Positions 7,953 to 17,416 of a stretch of 64,000 nt of DNA are shown here, piece by piece. This stretch comes from Marinicrinis sediminis (GTDB lineage Bacteria; Bacillota; Bacilli; Paenibacillales; KCTC-33676). The DNA lies in NCBI RefSeq assembly GCF_042685085.1, contig NZ_JBHUMM010000045.1, positions 124,001 to 188,000 of the forward strand, read 5' to 3'. The notes under the pieces were generated by a model. The model ran no database searches and was not told the origin of the DNA. It was given only the letters and a program-made list of their open reading frames with translations. How positions within the stretch are numbered: position 1 is the first letter of the stretch; each line of letters opens with the position of its first letter. The translations under genes were made by a program, and so were the position numbers.

Positions 7953-8567
7953 CTAAACTTTGCTCTTGCCTTTGTCATCTTGCAATCCCTTTCCCTCAAG
8001 AATGGACGGTATCCATTTTTCGACTCTTGATGCCCGTGTCTTGGACTGCTTGGGCTGAGAGAAGTGATGCAGGTAGCCGCGCTGTCGCCCTGGCGTCAAA
8101 GCTTGAAAGGCTTCTTTCAGTGCCGGATTGTCATCCAGCTGGCGTTGAAATTCTTCAGGCATAGCGTAGTCATTCGTCTGCTTATAGTCTATTTTCAAAC
8201 CGTTCTTTTCAACGTTGATCGCTTCCAATATGTACGCTTTAAGGACTGGAGCCATCTCTTCAATTTCGTTTGCATGGGTAAAGCGGATTTGCCGCGCTGC
8301 CTGAACATGCTCGGTCTGCTGAATCAGCATGCCGTGCGGGTCTTGCAGCAGTGCTCCTTTGTGAAACAGCAGGGCACAGTATGATTTGAATCCATGAATC
8401 AGGACGACATTGCTCCCCTCATACGTATAACAGGGATGCATCCATTTAAAATCCTCGGTCAGCTCACAGTCCAGAACAATCTGTCTTAATAATTCAAACT
8501 CTTCCCGCCAGTTCTTGGCCTTTCTCAAAAATCCATCGACCTTCGGATTCATAAGACGGTCTGTCAC
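7953..8567 (-). CDS. YdeI/OmpD-associated family protein with DUF1801 domain
   Basis: A 204-residue cytoplasmic protein. The N-terminal part (DFKWMHPCYTYEGSNVVLIH, CALLFHKGALL) matches the DUF1801 fold and the C-terminal part (YAMPEEFQRQLDDNPALKEAFQALTPGRQRGY) matches the YdeI/OmpD-associated domain. The GTG start follows GGAGG by 7 bases. The domain pair is widespread in Firmicutes without a settled biochemical role; some family members have been linked to resistance to antimicrobial peptides. It stands 39 bases upstream of the XRE gene and could share its transcript. Confidence 0.85.
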   Translation of the reverse strand: MTDRLMNPKVDGFLRKAKNWREEFELLRQIVLDCELTEDFKWMHPCYTYEGSNVVLIHGFKSYCALLFHKGALLQDPHGMLIQQTEHVQAARQIRFTHANEIEEMAPVLKAYILEAINVEKNGLKIDYKQTNDYAMPEEFQRQLDDNPALKEAFQALTPGRQRGYLHHFSQPKQSKTRASRVEKWIPSILEGKGLQDDKGKSKV

Positions 8568-8669
8568 CTGAGAACCTCCTCCTCTTTGTTAGGATTGGCG
8601 CTACATACTTTCATGTTTATCTCATCTTATCGCATCGCATCATCTCGTTTATATCAGGTATATCAGGCT

Positions 8670-9047
8670 TCAGGAGGTAGAACATTCGTCCAGCGCTTGG
8701 ATGGCTCGTCCCAGCGATTTCAATCTTTTTTCCAGCAGTGTGCGCTGGGGACTGCCCGCTTTGGCCTTGGCATATTGGTTTTCAATGGATGGAAGCAAGC
8801 CAGCGATCACCTTTCTGGCTTCTGCTACATCTTGCTGCGTGTATGGATGGGGAGTTACTGGGGGAGATGCATGCCAACTGTTCTCCAGCATCGCCAAGCC
8901 GATGCGAATAGCATCAAGCCGCTTCTTCACCAAGGTCGTATTGACTCCCTGTTGAGTCATCCCGGACCAGGCATTCTCCAGTTTACGGATTGTCGATTCC
9001 AAAGATTGCTTCGATTCCAGCTTATCTGCATCCGAAAAGGGGTTCAT
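8670..9047 (-). CDS. Hypothetical protein, helical
   Basis: 125 residues with no recognised domain. The sequence is predominantly helical, with two similar halves: an ESTIRKLENAW...VKKRLDAIRIGLAMLE segment and a VIAGLLPSIENQYAKA...LEKRLKSLGRAIQALDE segment, separated by a Pro/His linker (HASPPVTPHPYTQQD). This could be an internal duplication of a helical hairpin. No signal peptide or membrane span. AAAGGA lies 9 bases before the ATG. Flanked by YdeI-like and DoxX-like genes on the same strand, with gaps of about 100-120 bases. Function unknown. Confidence 0.7.
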   Translation of the reverse strand: MNPFSDADKLESKQSLESTIRKLENAWSGMTQQGVNTTLVKKRLDAIRIGLAMLENSWHASPPVTPHPYTQQDVAEARKVIAGLLPSIENQYAKAKAGSPQRTLLEKRLKSLGRAIQALDECSTS

Positions 9048-9167
9048 GAGATTTCGTCCTTTCCAAGTTTCTGTTCTATCCCATTGGATATCTCCTTCTC
9101 ACATTAACGGATTTAACCAATTTTGTAAAAGTGATTTTTGTCTCTATGACCGTCACGTGCACTTGTG

Positions 9168-9602
9168 TCAGCCAGCCAGTAAGACGGCCCCGATAAACAC
9201 GAGCTGCAAGAGCGTGCGGGCAGGCAGGGATGGAACCGGTCTGCCGCCTATGGTCAATCCTTCCCTCGCGGCTTTCACATTCGCCGGAAACATGGCAACC
9301 AGCAGGACAGCGAGACCGATCGACGCGGCCTGGGAGGTTGCTGAATACAGAAGTCCCAGCGCGCCAACGATCTCCAGCAGGCCAGTAAGGGTGACGATCA
9401 TACCAGGATTTGGGAAACGGCTGGGAACCATTCTGATAAGGTCCTCTCTTCTTTTTCCCCAATGAGCACTGGCGGTCAGAAATAACATAATTGCCACTGC
9501 ACCCTGCAAAGAGGGGTGCCAGCCGTCAAAGAACGTCCATCCGATATACCCCATCGCACGGCATACACCAAAACTGATGACCAGTACAAAAAATGGAATC
9601 AT
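9168..9602 (-). CDS. DoxX-like membrane protein
   Basis: 144 residues with four hydrophobic segments (about 1-18, 34-52, 68-90, 118-140) and an internal GMIVTLTGLLEIVGALGLLYS typical of DoxX-like proteins. AAGGAGG is placed 8 bases before the ATG. It follows a TetR gene by 44 bases, with the TetR-controlled promoter upstream of both, so the regulator probably controls its own gene and this one. DoxX-family proteins have been linked to redox or quinone functions, but the role here is unknown. Confidence 0.8.
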   Translation of the reverse strand: MIPFFVLVISFGVCRAMGYIGWTFFDGWHPSLQGAVAIMLFLTASAHWGKRREDLIRMVPSRFPNPGMIVTLTGLLEIVGALGLLYSATSQAASIGLAVLLVAMFPANVKAAREGLTIGGRPVPSLPARTLLQLVFIGAVLLAG

Positions 9603-9646
9603 ACATACTGCCTCCTTCTCCTGTCGATTTGTGCATATGTGTATCG

Positions 9647-10237
9647 TTAAGATTGAAGCGTTTGTGCGATAAAGCGGGCCAATCTGTCTGCATTAAAATG
9701 TGTGGCCTGTGCTGAAAATGAAGCGCGCATCCGCATACCGAATCCCAGCAGCACGAACATCTCGGCGGTGGTGTCAGCATCTACAGAGGGCTGAATCACC
9801 CCATGCTGCTGTCCGATTTCAATCCAACTTTTCGCCATGTTCAGCAGGGTGTCATAGAACTGATTTAGCACTTCGGTGACTTTGGGGTCTTTTTCCTTGC
9901 CGAGCAAATACATCAGCACCTGACTGCTCAGATTACGGGGATCATCCATCGCTTGCAACGCTTCGGTGATCCTCTCCATCGGTCCTGCGAAGCTGCTTCC
10001 ACCCTCATGGACTTCGTTCAGGAATCGTGTATTGGTTTGTTCAATCTGCTCCCTTAAAATCCAGGCGAATATTTCTTCCTTGCTCTTTACATAGTGAAAA
10101 ATAGCTCCTTTGGACAAGCCCGAATGCGCCACAATATCTTTCAAAGTTACCGCCTCGCACCCTTTTTGCTTGATCAGTGTTAAAGTGGTTTCGAGTATAC
10201 GTGCTGTCGTCTGCCTTCTTCGATCTTCCTGCTTCAT
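9647..10237 (-). CDS. TetR/AcrR family transcriptional regulator
   Basis: A 196-residue repressor. The N-terminal DNA-binding domain is clear (ARILETTLTLIKQKGCEAVTLKDIVAHSGLSKGAIFHYVKSKEEIF, residues 12-58). The rest is the helical ligand-binding and dimerisation domain. A promoter with an inverted repeat in its spacer (10373-10401) lies about 135 bases upstream, consistent with autorepression. The DoxX-like gene follows and is the likely target. The ligand is unknown. Confidence 0.92.
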   Translation of the reverse strand: MKQEDRRRQTTARILETTLTLIKQKGCEAVTLKDIVAHSGLSKGAIFHYVKSKEEIFAWILREQIEQTNTRFLNEVHEGGSSFAGPMERITEALQAMDDPRNLSSQVLMYLLGKEKDPKVTEVLNQFYDTLLNMAKSWIEIGQQHGVIQPSVDADTTAEMFVLLGFGMRMRASFSAQATHFNADRLARFIAQTLQS

Positions 10238-10372
10238 CAGATATCCGTCTTCCCTTCTGCTTCATACCATTGTTCCATGCTGCTTCCTATCCATCTCCAA
10301 GCTATTACATATCCATTTCCAATCCGCCTGATTTTTCGTATTTTTTCAGTTGTTTATTTCAGTTTATTTTTT

Positions 10373-10401
10373 ATTATACATACCGACCAACGGTTTGTAA
10401 A
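10373..10401 (-). promoter_or_regulatory. Promoter with TetR-type operator
   Basis: Minus-strand TTTACA (10396-10401), a 17-base spacer and TATAAT (10373-10378). The spacer contains the perfect inverted repeat ACCG-TTGGT-CGGT (10382-10394), a typical size for a TetR-family operator. Binding there would block RNA polymerase, giving autoregulation of the TetR-DoxX unit. Confidence 0.65.
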
Positions 10402-10457
10402 TATTAGAAGCTGCATATAATGAATACAAAAAGTTTTTTCTGTACATATTTTGCGGC

Positions 10458-10582
10458 TTCATTCCAATAACTAACTCTAGTTGCCAACGCAAAAACACCT
10501 CCAAGTTGTCCTCCACATCATACGATATGGTAGTCTTTTCTTGAAGGAGTTTTAATTTGTCTCACGTTATGGAGTCAACTCA
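10458..10582. repeat. Solo copy of IS3-family element end
   Basis: About 120 bases that match the terminal region at 19515-19638 with only scattered differences, including a shared CTCTAGTTGCCAA, CACCTCCAAGTTGTCCTCC and CATACGATATGG. It has the same orientation as in the full element but no transposase next to it. It ends in a degraded GGAGTCAACTC where the full copy has GGGGTCAGTTCC. The surrounding gene-free stretch 10238-10777 holds the TetR promoter on one side; in 10583-10777 nothing recognisable was seen. Confidence 0.8.
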
Positions 10583-10777
10583 GAGATCGCAGTGCTGTAC
10601 TAGTTCATCCTTATTCTATCCGAGTCAAAGCCTTCTCTACTAGTCAAGAATATGGAAAATTTCTCTTTTAAATATCTACGGCTTCGAGTATCGGACGTCT
10701 ATGCAAAACTATAATCATCAATGAATATGATCTCGAACAGATAAACGCAGTTGATGCGGAATATTAAACTTACAAAA

Positions 10778-11824
10778 TCAACGTTGTTCCCATAACCTCA
10801 AGATTTCCAAAACTTCATCACAGCTTAGGGCATCAAGATGCGCCAAACTGTTGCGAGCCTTATACAACATGTTGAATGTTCGTTGTTCTTCCTTACTTTG
10901 AAAGCCATTCGTTTTAAAATAATAATACCACATATGACGTAGCTCCATATCCTCTGGTTCGCACAGTTCTTTCTCGAATTCATCCAATTGAGGAAGAACG
11001 GCAAGTAAACGGTCGTAATATGTTTTGATATAATACTTGCGCATTCGTTCAACGATTGGAAAAACGACATGGATTTGCGCTTCCCAGACGATCGAATCGA
11101 CGAGCCGAGGTTTATTAGTCCATTGTTTCGCGGTTTCATAATCATCCGATAGGCGCTGGCATAATGTGAGAGGACAATCTAACAGTTCTCGGGTTGCCAG
11201 CGCTTCGCATAACTCTGGATCGGTTCCCGTCAGGCGTGAGGCAATTTGCGTAATATAATGGCGCTCCGGATCGGATAACCCAAGTTGATCAGCTACACAA
11301 TTCGAAGCAAACAACTGTATATCGTATTTAGAAATGTACGAATTCCACTTAAACACGGATACGCCTTTGCGAGCAGAAGTCAGAGGGGTGGAACCGCGAT
11401 ATGTCAGAATAATCAGTCCGCCAGACATCGGGCAGTGTCTGGCATATTCGACGGAAAAGTCCAGCCAATCTTGTCTCTCCTCAATCTGACGGATGATCAG
11501 CACTCTGCCTTCCAATACCTGGTTTTTTGCAATAAACGCTGCCCGCGAGCCGTCCATCGGATGATAATCCGCATGAGGCGCGTATCGGTTCATGATCACA
11601 GTACTTAGCTCCTGTCCCTCTGTCCAATCGTCCGCAAAACCTTTTTCGAATAACAGGTTGCTGTCGGATTGCATCAGTGCTTCCTCATACATTTGAAGAT
11701 AGGATTCCGGATAAGGTGCTTCCTCTATAAGCAAAACACGATATTGCATGTTGGCTGATATCGTATCATGCAAATACCGAGCTGCTCCGGAAACATAATT
11801 CCACCAGAGAGATGCAATGTCCAT
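10778..11824 (-). CDS. HEPN-motif protein, putative RNase partner of the large NTPase
   Basis: A 348-residue protein not recognised as a named family. Its C terminus contains KARNSLAHLDAL; Arg324 and His329 form the Rx4H (RNxxxH) motif of HEPN ribonucleases, within predicted helices after FKTNGFQSKEEQRTFNMLY. The N-terminal two thirds (EQ-rich; QYRVLLIEE, RVLIIRQIEERQDWLDF, GLIILTYRG) have alternating strand/helix patterns like an AAA/STAND fold, but no Walker A is seen. The ATG begins two bases after the TGA of the upstream giant NTPase gene, so the two are translationally coupled. A sensor-ATPase plus RNase effector arrangement suggests a phage-defence or toxin role; this is inference. Confidence 0.8.
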   Translation of the reverse strand: MDIASLWWNYVSGAARYLHDTISANMQYRVLLIEEAPYPESYLQMYEEALMQSDSNLLFEKGFADDWTEGQELSTVIMNRYAPHADYHPMDGSRAAFIAKNQVLEGRVLIIRQIEERQDWLDFSVEYARHCPMSGGLIILTYRGSTPLTSARKGVSVFKWNSYISKYDIQLFASNCVADQLGLSDPERHYITQIASRLTGTDPELCEALATRELLDCPLTLCQRLSDDYETAKQWTNKPRLVDSIVWEAQIHVVFPIVERMRKYYIKTYYDRLLAVLPQLDEFEKELCEPEDMELRHMWYYYFKTNGFQSKEEQRTFNMLYKARNSLAHLDALSCDEVLEILRLWEQR

Positions 11825-11826
11825 GC

Positions 11827-14800
11827 TCAGTTCTCTCCCGCTTCGCTATAATTGAAAAGATGCTCCCATACCAATTCCTGATTACCAAGCATTTGGAAAA
11901 AACTGAACCGGTTGAATACATACTGCTCGGTATCTGGAGTTTCCCTGCTAAAAATATTCAACTCCTCCATTTCATCTAGCAATGCCTTTACGTTTTGAAC
12001 CGACATCTGATTAATTTTCTCGATGCCGAACTCCTTGCAAATTTGAATGAAATCCGAAGCTGCAGCTCCTTTTCCGATCCCCTTTTCATAATAGTGAAAT
12101 GCCAATGCATTAGCTAAAATATCATACAAGTTGTCGCTGTCCAATTGCAGCGTAATCTGGAACTTTTCATCAATCTCAGCCAGAAATTCCGATTGCCCAA
12201 GCAATGTCTTGATATGCTTCTCGTCTAAAACATACGGTGGGCAATTTCCCTCGCTGTAGTTGCCGTTCCGGTAACTGTCGGCAATCACCTCGATCAGCTT
12301 TTGACAGTAGAAGTGAACAAGCCCCGGATAATAGTTCGTCTTGGCCAGGATTAGACTAATGATATCCTCTCCGTTTGAGGCAATCCGGAATCCAAGATAC
12401 TGCAATGGACGCAACAGCAGATCTCGAGCATCAAGGTACTTCAAAGGTCGAATCGTAATATGACCCAAATGGGCAAGCACGCTGTTTCTACTCAATCGTT
12501 GCTTATTGAACCGCACGACATCGCGAAGTCCTGCCAACACGAATTTGAACCGATCGTTATAAGCATCCTTCAGTTCTTTCAGCATTTCAAGCGGGCGGTA
12601 ATCGTAAGCCTCACAATCAGCAATAAAAGAATCCGCTTCATCGAGCAGAAGCATCAGCTTGCGAATAGGTCGCTCTTGATCAGCCAGCCGCTTGCGCAGA
12701 GTTGACGTCAATTCTTCCCATGTCCTGCACGGCTGATTCAAGCTCAGATTTTCAACAAGTTCTTCACTGATTCTGTCAAGCGCTTGGCTGACGTTCCTTT
12801 TCTTCAAATCAATATAATACGCATATTTGCCGTTATCCGGATCATGATCTCGATGCTTCGACTCCCTGAGCAAGGCCGTTTTCCCCAACTGCCGGCCCCC
12901 GTAAACAAATACTGGACCGTTCGTGTTCTGGATTTTCGCAAGTTCCTCCGTTCGTCCAATAAACATTTCGGAAGGAATAACCCCCTCCGGAATATAAGGC
13001 TGGATTTTGCTCGAAGGCAGTGCTGCCATCAGGAAGGCATTTCCCCTCTCGATCTGATTGTAGCCAGCCAAAAATAACGCCATCACTCGATCAATAACTA
13101 CAATTATTTCTGGAATAGAGCGAAGCTTGATTGATTTGGCTAAAGCTCGGCGCTGCGCCAGTGGCAAAGCATAGTCTAAAATAACAATGGTCGCCGATCC
13201 ATCATTGGCTCCTTTTTGCACTACCTCATCAAGAATGTTGTCCGCTGTCCGAACACCTGCCATCATTAATACACGAAGGCTGTTCTTCACCGACCGAGTT
13301 CCAAACGCTTCAAATGGATGAGGGTATTGGCCGAGCTTGGCGTCCCTGGCTGCTGGGAAAACGTAATATTCATTGTCTCGTTCTGGCTGCTTTTCCACTC
13401 TACTGATCTGATCAAACATAAGCTGCTCCATGAATTCTTCCAGCTTCTGCAACTGCGGCTTGTACCATGCACGGATGAATTTTTCCGCGCTCGCCGTATT
13501 ACGGTTGTTCTGATTTGGAAACAACAGTCGGCGCACCGACTGTTCATAAGTTCGGTATAAGTCTTCCCCTTTATGGAGATTGCACATGCTGTACAGCGTC
13601 TGATACTTCTCAATGAACAACGCATGGATGTCCCGATCGTATGAGTCAATCGACGGAGTATCTTTCTGCCCGCTGCCGGCCAGTTGGACATAATCCTCCG
13701 CCACAGTCATATTTCGCTTCTCCAGCATGCGTTCAATTTTGCCAAGAATCGGCCACTGCTGCAAGATTTCATCATCGCTCTCGGCTTCATCGCGGTCCGG
13801 GTCTCGCAAAATATCACTCTTCAGCTTCTCCAGACGATTCCGCATCGCCTCCATGCGGTCATCCGACCCCCTACGAATTTGCTGCATGCATTCGTCCAGC
13901 AGCATTTTGAAGAAACCGACATTTCCCGTTTCCCTCGCATGCTTCTCTGCGGCTTCCGCCATCCGGATATAAGCGTACAATTCATCTTTACTAGCCAACT
14001 GTCCGTAATTTTGCGCGCTTTCCACCGCAGTCATGAATTCTTCTTTGTATTTGGTAAATTGCGCATCTTTCTTATTCCTCGTTTCAATCACTTTCGGATC
14101 GTGGTCATGAAGTTGAAGCGGCAATTTATCACGGTACCGCTTAAATATCAGATCGTACATGCCCAGATCGTAATTCCGCAGTGACCGTCGGGCCGCTTCC
14201 TCCCAGGAAGACAGCTCCGAACTGCAATGGCGGAGAATGCGTTCCCACATACGGTATCCATCTAAAGTTGGCAGATCTTTCAGCCATGACTCGTTCACGA
14301 TCGGCAAATACTTCATGTCCATTTCAATCAAGCCGGTAAGCAGCAATGACTCGTAAAAAGGATGCGACTGTTCTTCCGTCAGATCGCTGAAGGCATCCCG
14401 GAGCTGGCAAACAAGAAGTTGAAGGCAACTTCCACCCGCACGCTCCTCGACTCCTGTATTTTCTTTAAGTTGGTTGAGCACAGCATTCAATAATTCCATC
14501 ACTTTACGCCGTGTTTTATTCACCGTTTCCGGCGAAATATTGGTCGACCCCTGCCGCAATTCGGATTGGCAGCGGCAAACATAACTCTGTAGCAAAGGTT
14601 CTGCCGCTTCACAGAGACGGCTGCGCATGCGGTTTCTCAAAGCGCCCGTCAGTGTATCATTTCTCATGGAAACAGACTTGAAGTCCATCTCTTCCCAATA
14701 CCGGTCAAGAAATACTTCCAACTTCCCGTCATTTGCCCTGACATTAAGATATTCAAAATCTCCATTCAAATCAGCCTCTGTGAATTGTTGGACGAAATTA

Positions 14801-17235
14801 CGCAGTTCAAATAGAGGCATGCTGAATGCATCTTGCAGTTTATGAGTCAACAAGCCGCTGTTTCCATATAATTCCGTCATCATCGCATGGATTTTCGGAT
14901 GATTGATTTCGGCTCGAATATTACGCTGAAACACTGTTTGCAACGTTTGTTCAATCTGCCGCTTGCACAGTTCCAATGCATTTACAATTTCGACCTGCCG
15001 GGTCACTTCTCCTGATGTGCAATACTTGATCCCGACATGATGGCGTTCGATAAAATTCCAAAAATAGCTGATCAACTGTTTAATCGCAGGATTATGCTCC
15101 AGCACTCGACTAGATAGGTCATCGTTAATCTGACGCCAGCGGTTATTCAAGCGATAGTCGTTAGCATTATCAGGATCAAAGAAGATTCGGAGCCACATGG
15201 CTGCGTTGAGATAGTCATTCAGCGATTCATCCTCTTCACTGAACGGCAAACTTGCCACAGTATCCGCCAACGAAAACCAATCTTCATTTGTTATCAACGG
15301 GTCTCCCAACACAAAAGAGACTTTTCTGCGCAGGACATCGACATCCTCCGAATACTCGGCAACAGAATGCAGCAGAAGCATCCCTTCAGCTTTTCTACCG
15401 TCTGCGAACATGGTAAGAGAGGTATTTACAACCTGAACCAGATCAGCCGGTTCAATTGATGCTGGAAGTTGAGGTTCACTCGTTGCTGTCTCCAAAACTA
15501 GGGAGTTCATCGACCCCTCTACCATTTCACCAAATTCAGTCATAAATCTAGTTTCTTTCAATAATGTGTCTCGAGCCCCCAGGATGATGTCATTCTCTAC
15601 AGACGCAGCAGTTTGAATCTCGGTAGCCTGTTCACTGGTAACTGGTTCATCAACAATTTTCTCTTCGACGACCCGCTCTTCAGTTAGCAATTCTTCTTCC
15701 TCAGGCAACTGCTCATCAGCCTCCTCTGCCTGTTCGAATGCATTCAACTGGAACAAGGAAGCCAGCGCATCATTTCCTTCACTGTCACCTACGTAGAATG
15801 ACTCCTTATCGAGGGATATGTAATAGACCTTACACTCGTCTGTAGAAAATCCACTCGCAAAAAATTGGCCAGACTCCGTTGAAGAGACAGCAACTATGGC
15901 AATCGAACCTTTAAATTGGAGTAAGGTTTCCGATATCCGTCCCAATTCCTCTCTAGAACAGGTCCTATCAAGCATACCCGGAATAAGCATATAGGTTTGT
16001 CCTTGGCGAGATCGAATAATTCGATGTAGGAATGGAGTAATGCATGTTGAAATAATATTCAGCTCCTCTTTCATGGTCTTCTCAAGTTTATTGAAGACTT
16101 GATCAAGTAGCTTTAATCTGCTTGTGACGGCTACCACATTGTCAGGCCCCAAGCGAATCCAGTCATCAGACATACGGGAGGTCAGTTTATAATTGGACTG
16201 AATCAGCTTCCTGCTGGTTTCTTTGCGGAAGGCTCCGCCACCATATTCGCTGAGCACATAATAGGCATCAGAATCCTCGTCCAAGGTGATTCGATGTTCC
16301 ACAAGGTACCCCTTTTGAACTAGCTTTTGAAGCACCATTTGAAATTGATCTATCGCACTTGCAGTTTGATCAGTCCCCCACTTTAGCTTTGACTCCTGAA
16401 GTAGATCGAGAGAAATCATCCCATATTGATAGATGTAGCCCATCACAAATGCCGGGATCACGGTGCTAACAGCCATTTGTCTAATGTCTCCCTCAAATTG
16501 CTTGACAGAGAAGTTGTTTTTGTTAATCTGCTTTTCTTGCAAGATATGTAGCGCTTGACTAAAGTCAATACAAACCTCTACAGGAATATCTATTAGGTTT
16601 GTGCAATCCGCTTTCGAGTGTTCCTTCTGCACATCCTGCTCCAACTTATCGGTGACAGATACTATCGAATTATCCGGCCAAAATAGCCATCCATTCGCCA
16701 ATGCTTCCCGAGTTCCGTAGCTGATTTCCCTTGTAATTCTTCGGTAAATCTCCTGCTTTTGCTCCAGTTCGTCAGGGTCACGCACTAAATCGACCACGAT
16801 CGAATAAATCTCTGTGATCGAAATTAGTTCCTCACCATCGAACTCCTGCAACAACTTCTGAACCTTGGCTTGTTGAACAATAAACTCTTCCGCTATTTCT
16901 TCGTCCTTACATTTAAGAAGTCCAAACAGACGTAAAGATTCCTTCGCTGCTTCTACCTGTGCGGCAAGCGAATGAAATCGTTCTAGTTCATCGATCAACG
17001 TGGTGATTTCTACAATCGTTGAAGGTTTACTTTTCATCGGTGATAGCACTGCTAGACATTCGTCCTGTAACTTTACAACTATGTCCATCGCTTCAACAAG
17101 GCTAGCGCTGCTTTCGGCAGATAACAGTTGACCGGATTTGACTAGCGTTGTAAGTTCACTCAGATACAGATCGATATTATTGCGACCCTGCACCATTTGA
17201 TCCAAAAACATCTTTACACTTTCTAGTGAGTTCAA
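11827..17235 (-). CDS. Giant protein with C-terminal P-loop NTPase domain
   Basis: About 1802 residues from a TTG at 17235 that follows GGGGGAG by 5 bases; a GTG at 17289 would add 18 residues and has a weaker site. Layout: N-terminal helical region; a winged-helix-like segment (about residues 290-350, ending YYVLSEYGGGAF); an acidic linker near 498-527; a long helical middle; a Rossmann-like strand pattern (ATIVILDYALPL, IPEIIVVIDRVMALF); then an NTPase with FIGRTEELAK, Walker A GGRQLGKT (Lys1452) and Walker B LMLLLDEAD (Asp1532); and a C-terminal winged-helix-like end. The Orc/STAND-like NTPase would act as sensor or motor. It is coupled to the HEPN gene downstream. No family name is recognised. 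Confidence 0.85.
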   Translation of the reverse strand: MNSLESVKMFLDQMVQGRNNIDLYLSELTTLVKSGQLLSAESSASLVEAMDIVVKLQDECLAVLSPMKSKPSTIVEITTLIDELERFHSLAAQVEAAKESLRLFGLLKCKDEEIAEEFIVQQAKVQKLLQEFDGEELISITEIYSIVVDLVRDPDELEQKQEIYRRITREISYGTREALANGWLFWPDNSIVSVTDKLEQDVQKEHSKADCTNLIDIPVEVCIDFSQALHILQEKQINKNNFSVKQFEGDIRQMAVSTVIPAFVMGYIYQYGMISLDLLQESKLKWGTDQTASAIDQFQMVLQKLVQKGYLVEHRITLDEDSDAYYVLSEYGGGAFRKETSRKLIQSNYKLTSRMSDDWIRLGPDNVVAVTSRLKLLDQVFNKLEKTMKEELNIISTCITPFLHRIIRSRQGQTYMLIPGMLDRTCSREELGRISETLLQFKGSIAIVAVSSTESGQFFASGFSTDECKVYYISLDKESFYVGDSEGNDALASLFQLNAFEQAEEADEQLPEEEELLTEERVVEEKIVDEPVTSEQATEIQTAASVENDIILGARDTLLKETRFMTEFGEMVEGSMNSLVLETATSEPQLPASIEPADLVQVVNTSLTMFADGRKAEGMLLLHSVAEYSEDVDVLRRKVSFVLGDPLITNEDWFSLADTVASLPFSEEDESLNDYLNAAMWLRIFFDPDNANDYRLNNRWRQINDDLSSRVLEHNPAIKQLISYFWNFIERHHVGIKYCTSGEVTRQVEIVNALELCKRQIEQTLQTVFQRNIRAEINHPKIHAMMTELYGNSGLLTHKLQDAFSMPLFELRNFVQQFTEADLNGDFEYLNVRANDGKLEVFLDRYWEEMDFKSVSMRNDTLTGALRNRMRSRLCEAAEPLLQSYVCRCQSELRQGSTNISPETVNKTRRKVMELLNAVLNQLKENTGVEERAGGSCLQLLVCQLRDAFSDLTEEQSHPFYESLLLTGLIEMDMKYLPIVNESWLKDLPTLDGYRMWERILRHCSSELSSWEEAARRSLRNYDLGMYDLIFKRYRDKLPLQLHDHDPKVIETRNKKDAQFTKYKEEFMTAVESAQNYGQLASKDELYAYIRMAEAAEKHARETGNVGFFKMLLDECMQQIRRGSDDRMEAMRNRLEKLKSDILRDPDRDEAESDDEILQQWPILGKIERMLEKRNMTVAEDYVQLAGSGQKDTPSIDSYDRDIHALFIEKYQTLYSMCNLHKGEDLYRTYEQSVRRLLFPNQNNRNTASAEKFIRAWYKPQLQKLEEFMEQLMFDQISRVEKQPERDNEYYVFPAARDAKLGQYPHPFEAFGTRSVKNSLRVLMMAGVRTADNILDEVVQKGANDGSATIVILDYALPLAQRRALAKSIKLRSIPEIIVVIDRVMALFLAGYNQIERGNAFLMAALPSSKIQPYIPEGVIPSEMFIGRTEELAKIQNTNGPVFVYGGRQLGKTALLRESKHRDHDPDNGKYAYYIDLKKRNVSQALDRISEELVENLSLNQPCRTWEELTSTLRKRLADQERPIRKLMLLLDEADSFIADCEAYDYRPLEMLKELKDAYNDRFKFVLAGLRDVVRFNKQRLSRNSVLAHLGHITIRPLKYLDARDLLLRPLQYLGFRIASNGEDIISLILAKTNYYPGLVHFYCQKLIEVIADSYRNGNYSEGNCPPYVLDEKHIKTLLGQSEFLAEIDEKFQITLQLDSDNLYDILANALAFHYYEKGIGKGAAASDFIQICKEFGIEKINQMSVQNVKALLDEMEELNIFSRETPDTEQYVFNRFSFFQMLGNQELVWEHLFNYSEAGEN

Positions 17236-17416
17236 ATTGTCTCCCCCTATTTTATGAAGTACCTTAATTCTTCCTGGAACAACTTTCACCTTGACCTGCT
17301 AACGCTCACAAAAATATTGCACCACATTTACATAACGTCGCTTTGGCACTGCTATATTTATTTGCTGCAGTAAAGCGTAACCTACGGCATATAAGAGTCA
17401 TAAAATTTTGATATAT

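Noticed and set aside
11827..17289. Giant NTPase as a known Avs/STAND defence protein
   Set aside because: In Avs proteins the NTPase is followed by long repeats at the C terminus; here the NTPase is near the C terminus and the long part precedes it, so the name was not applied.
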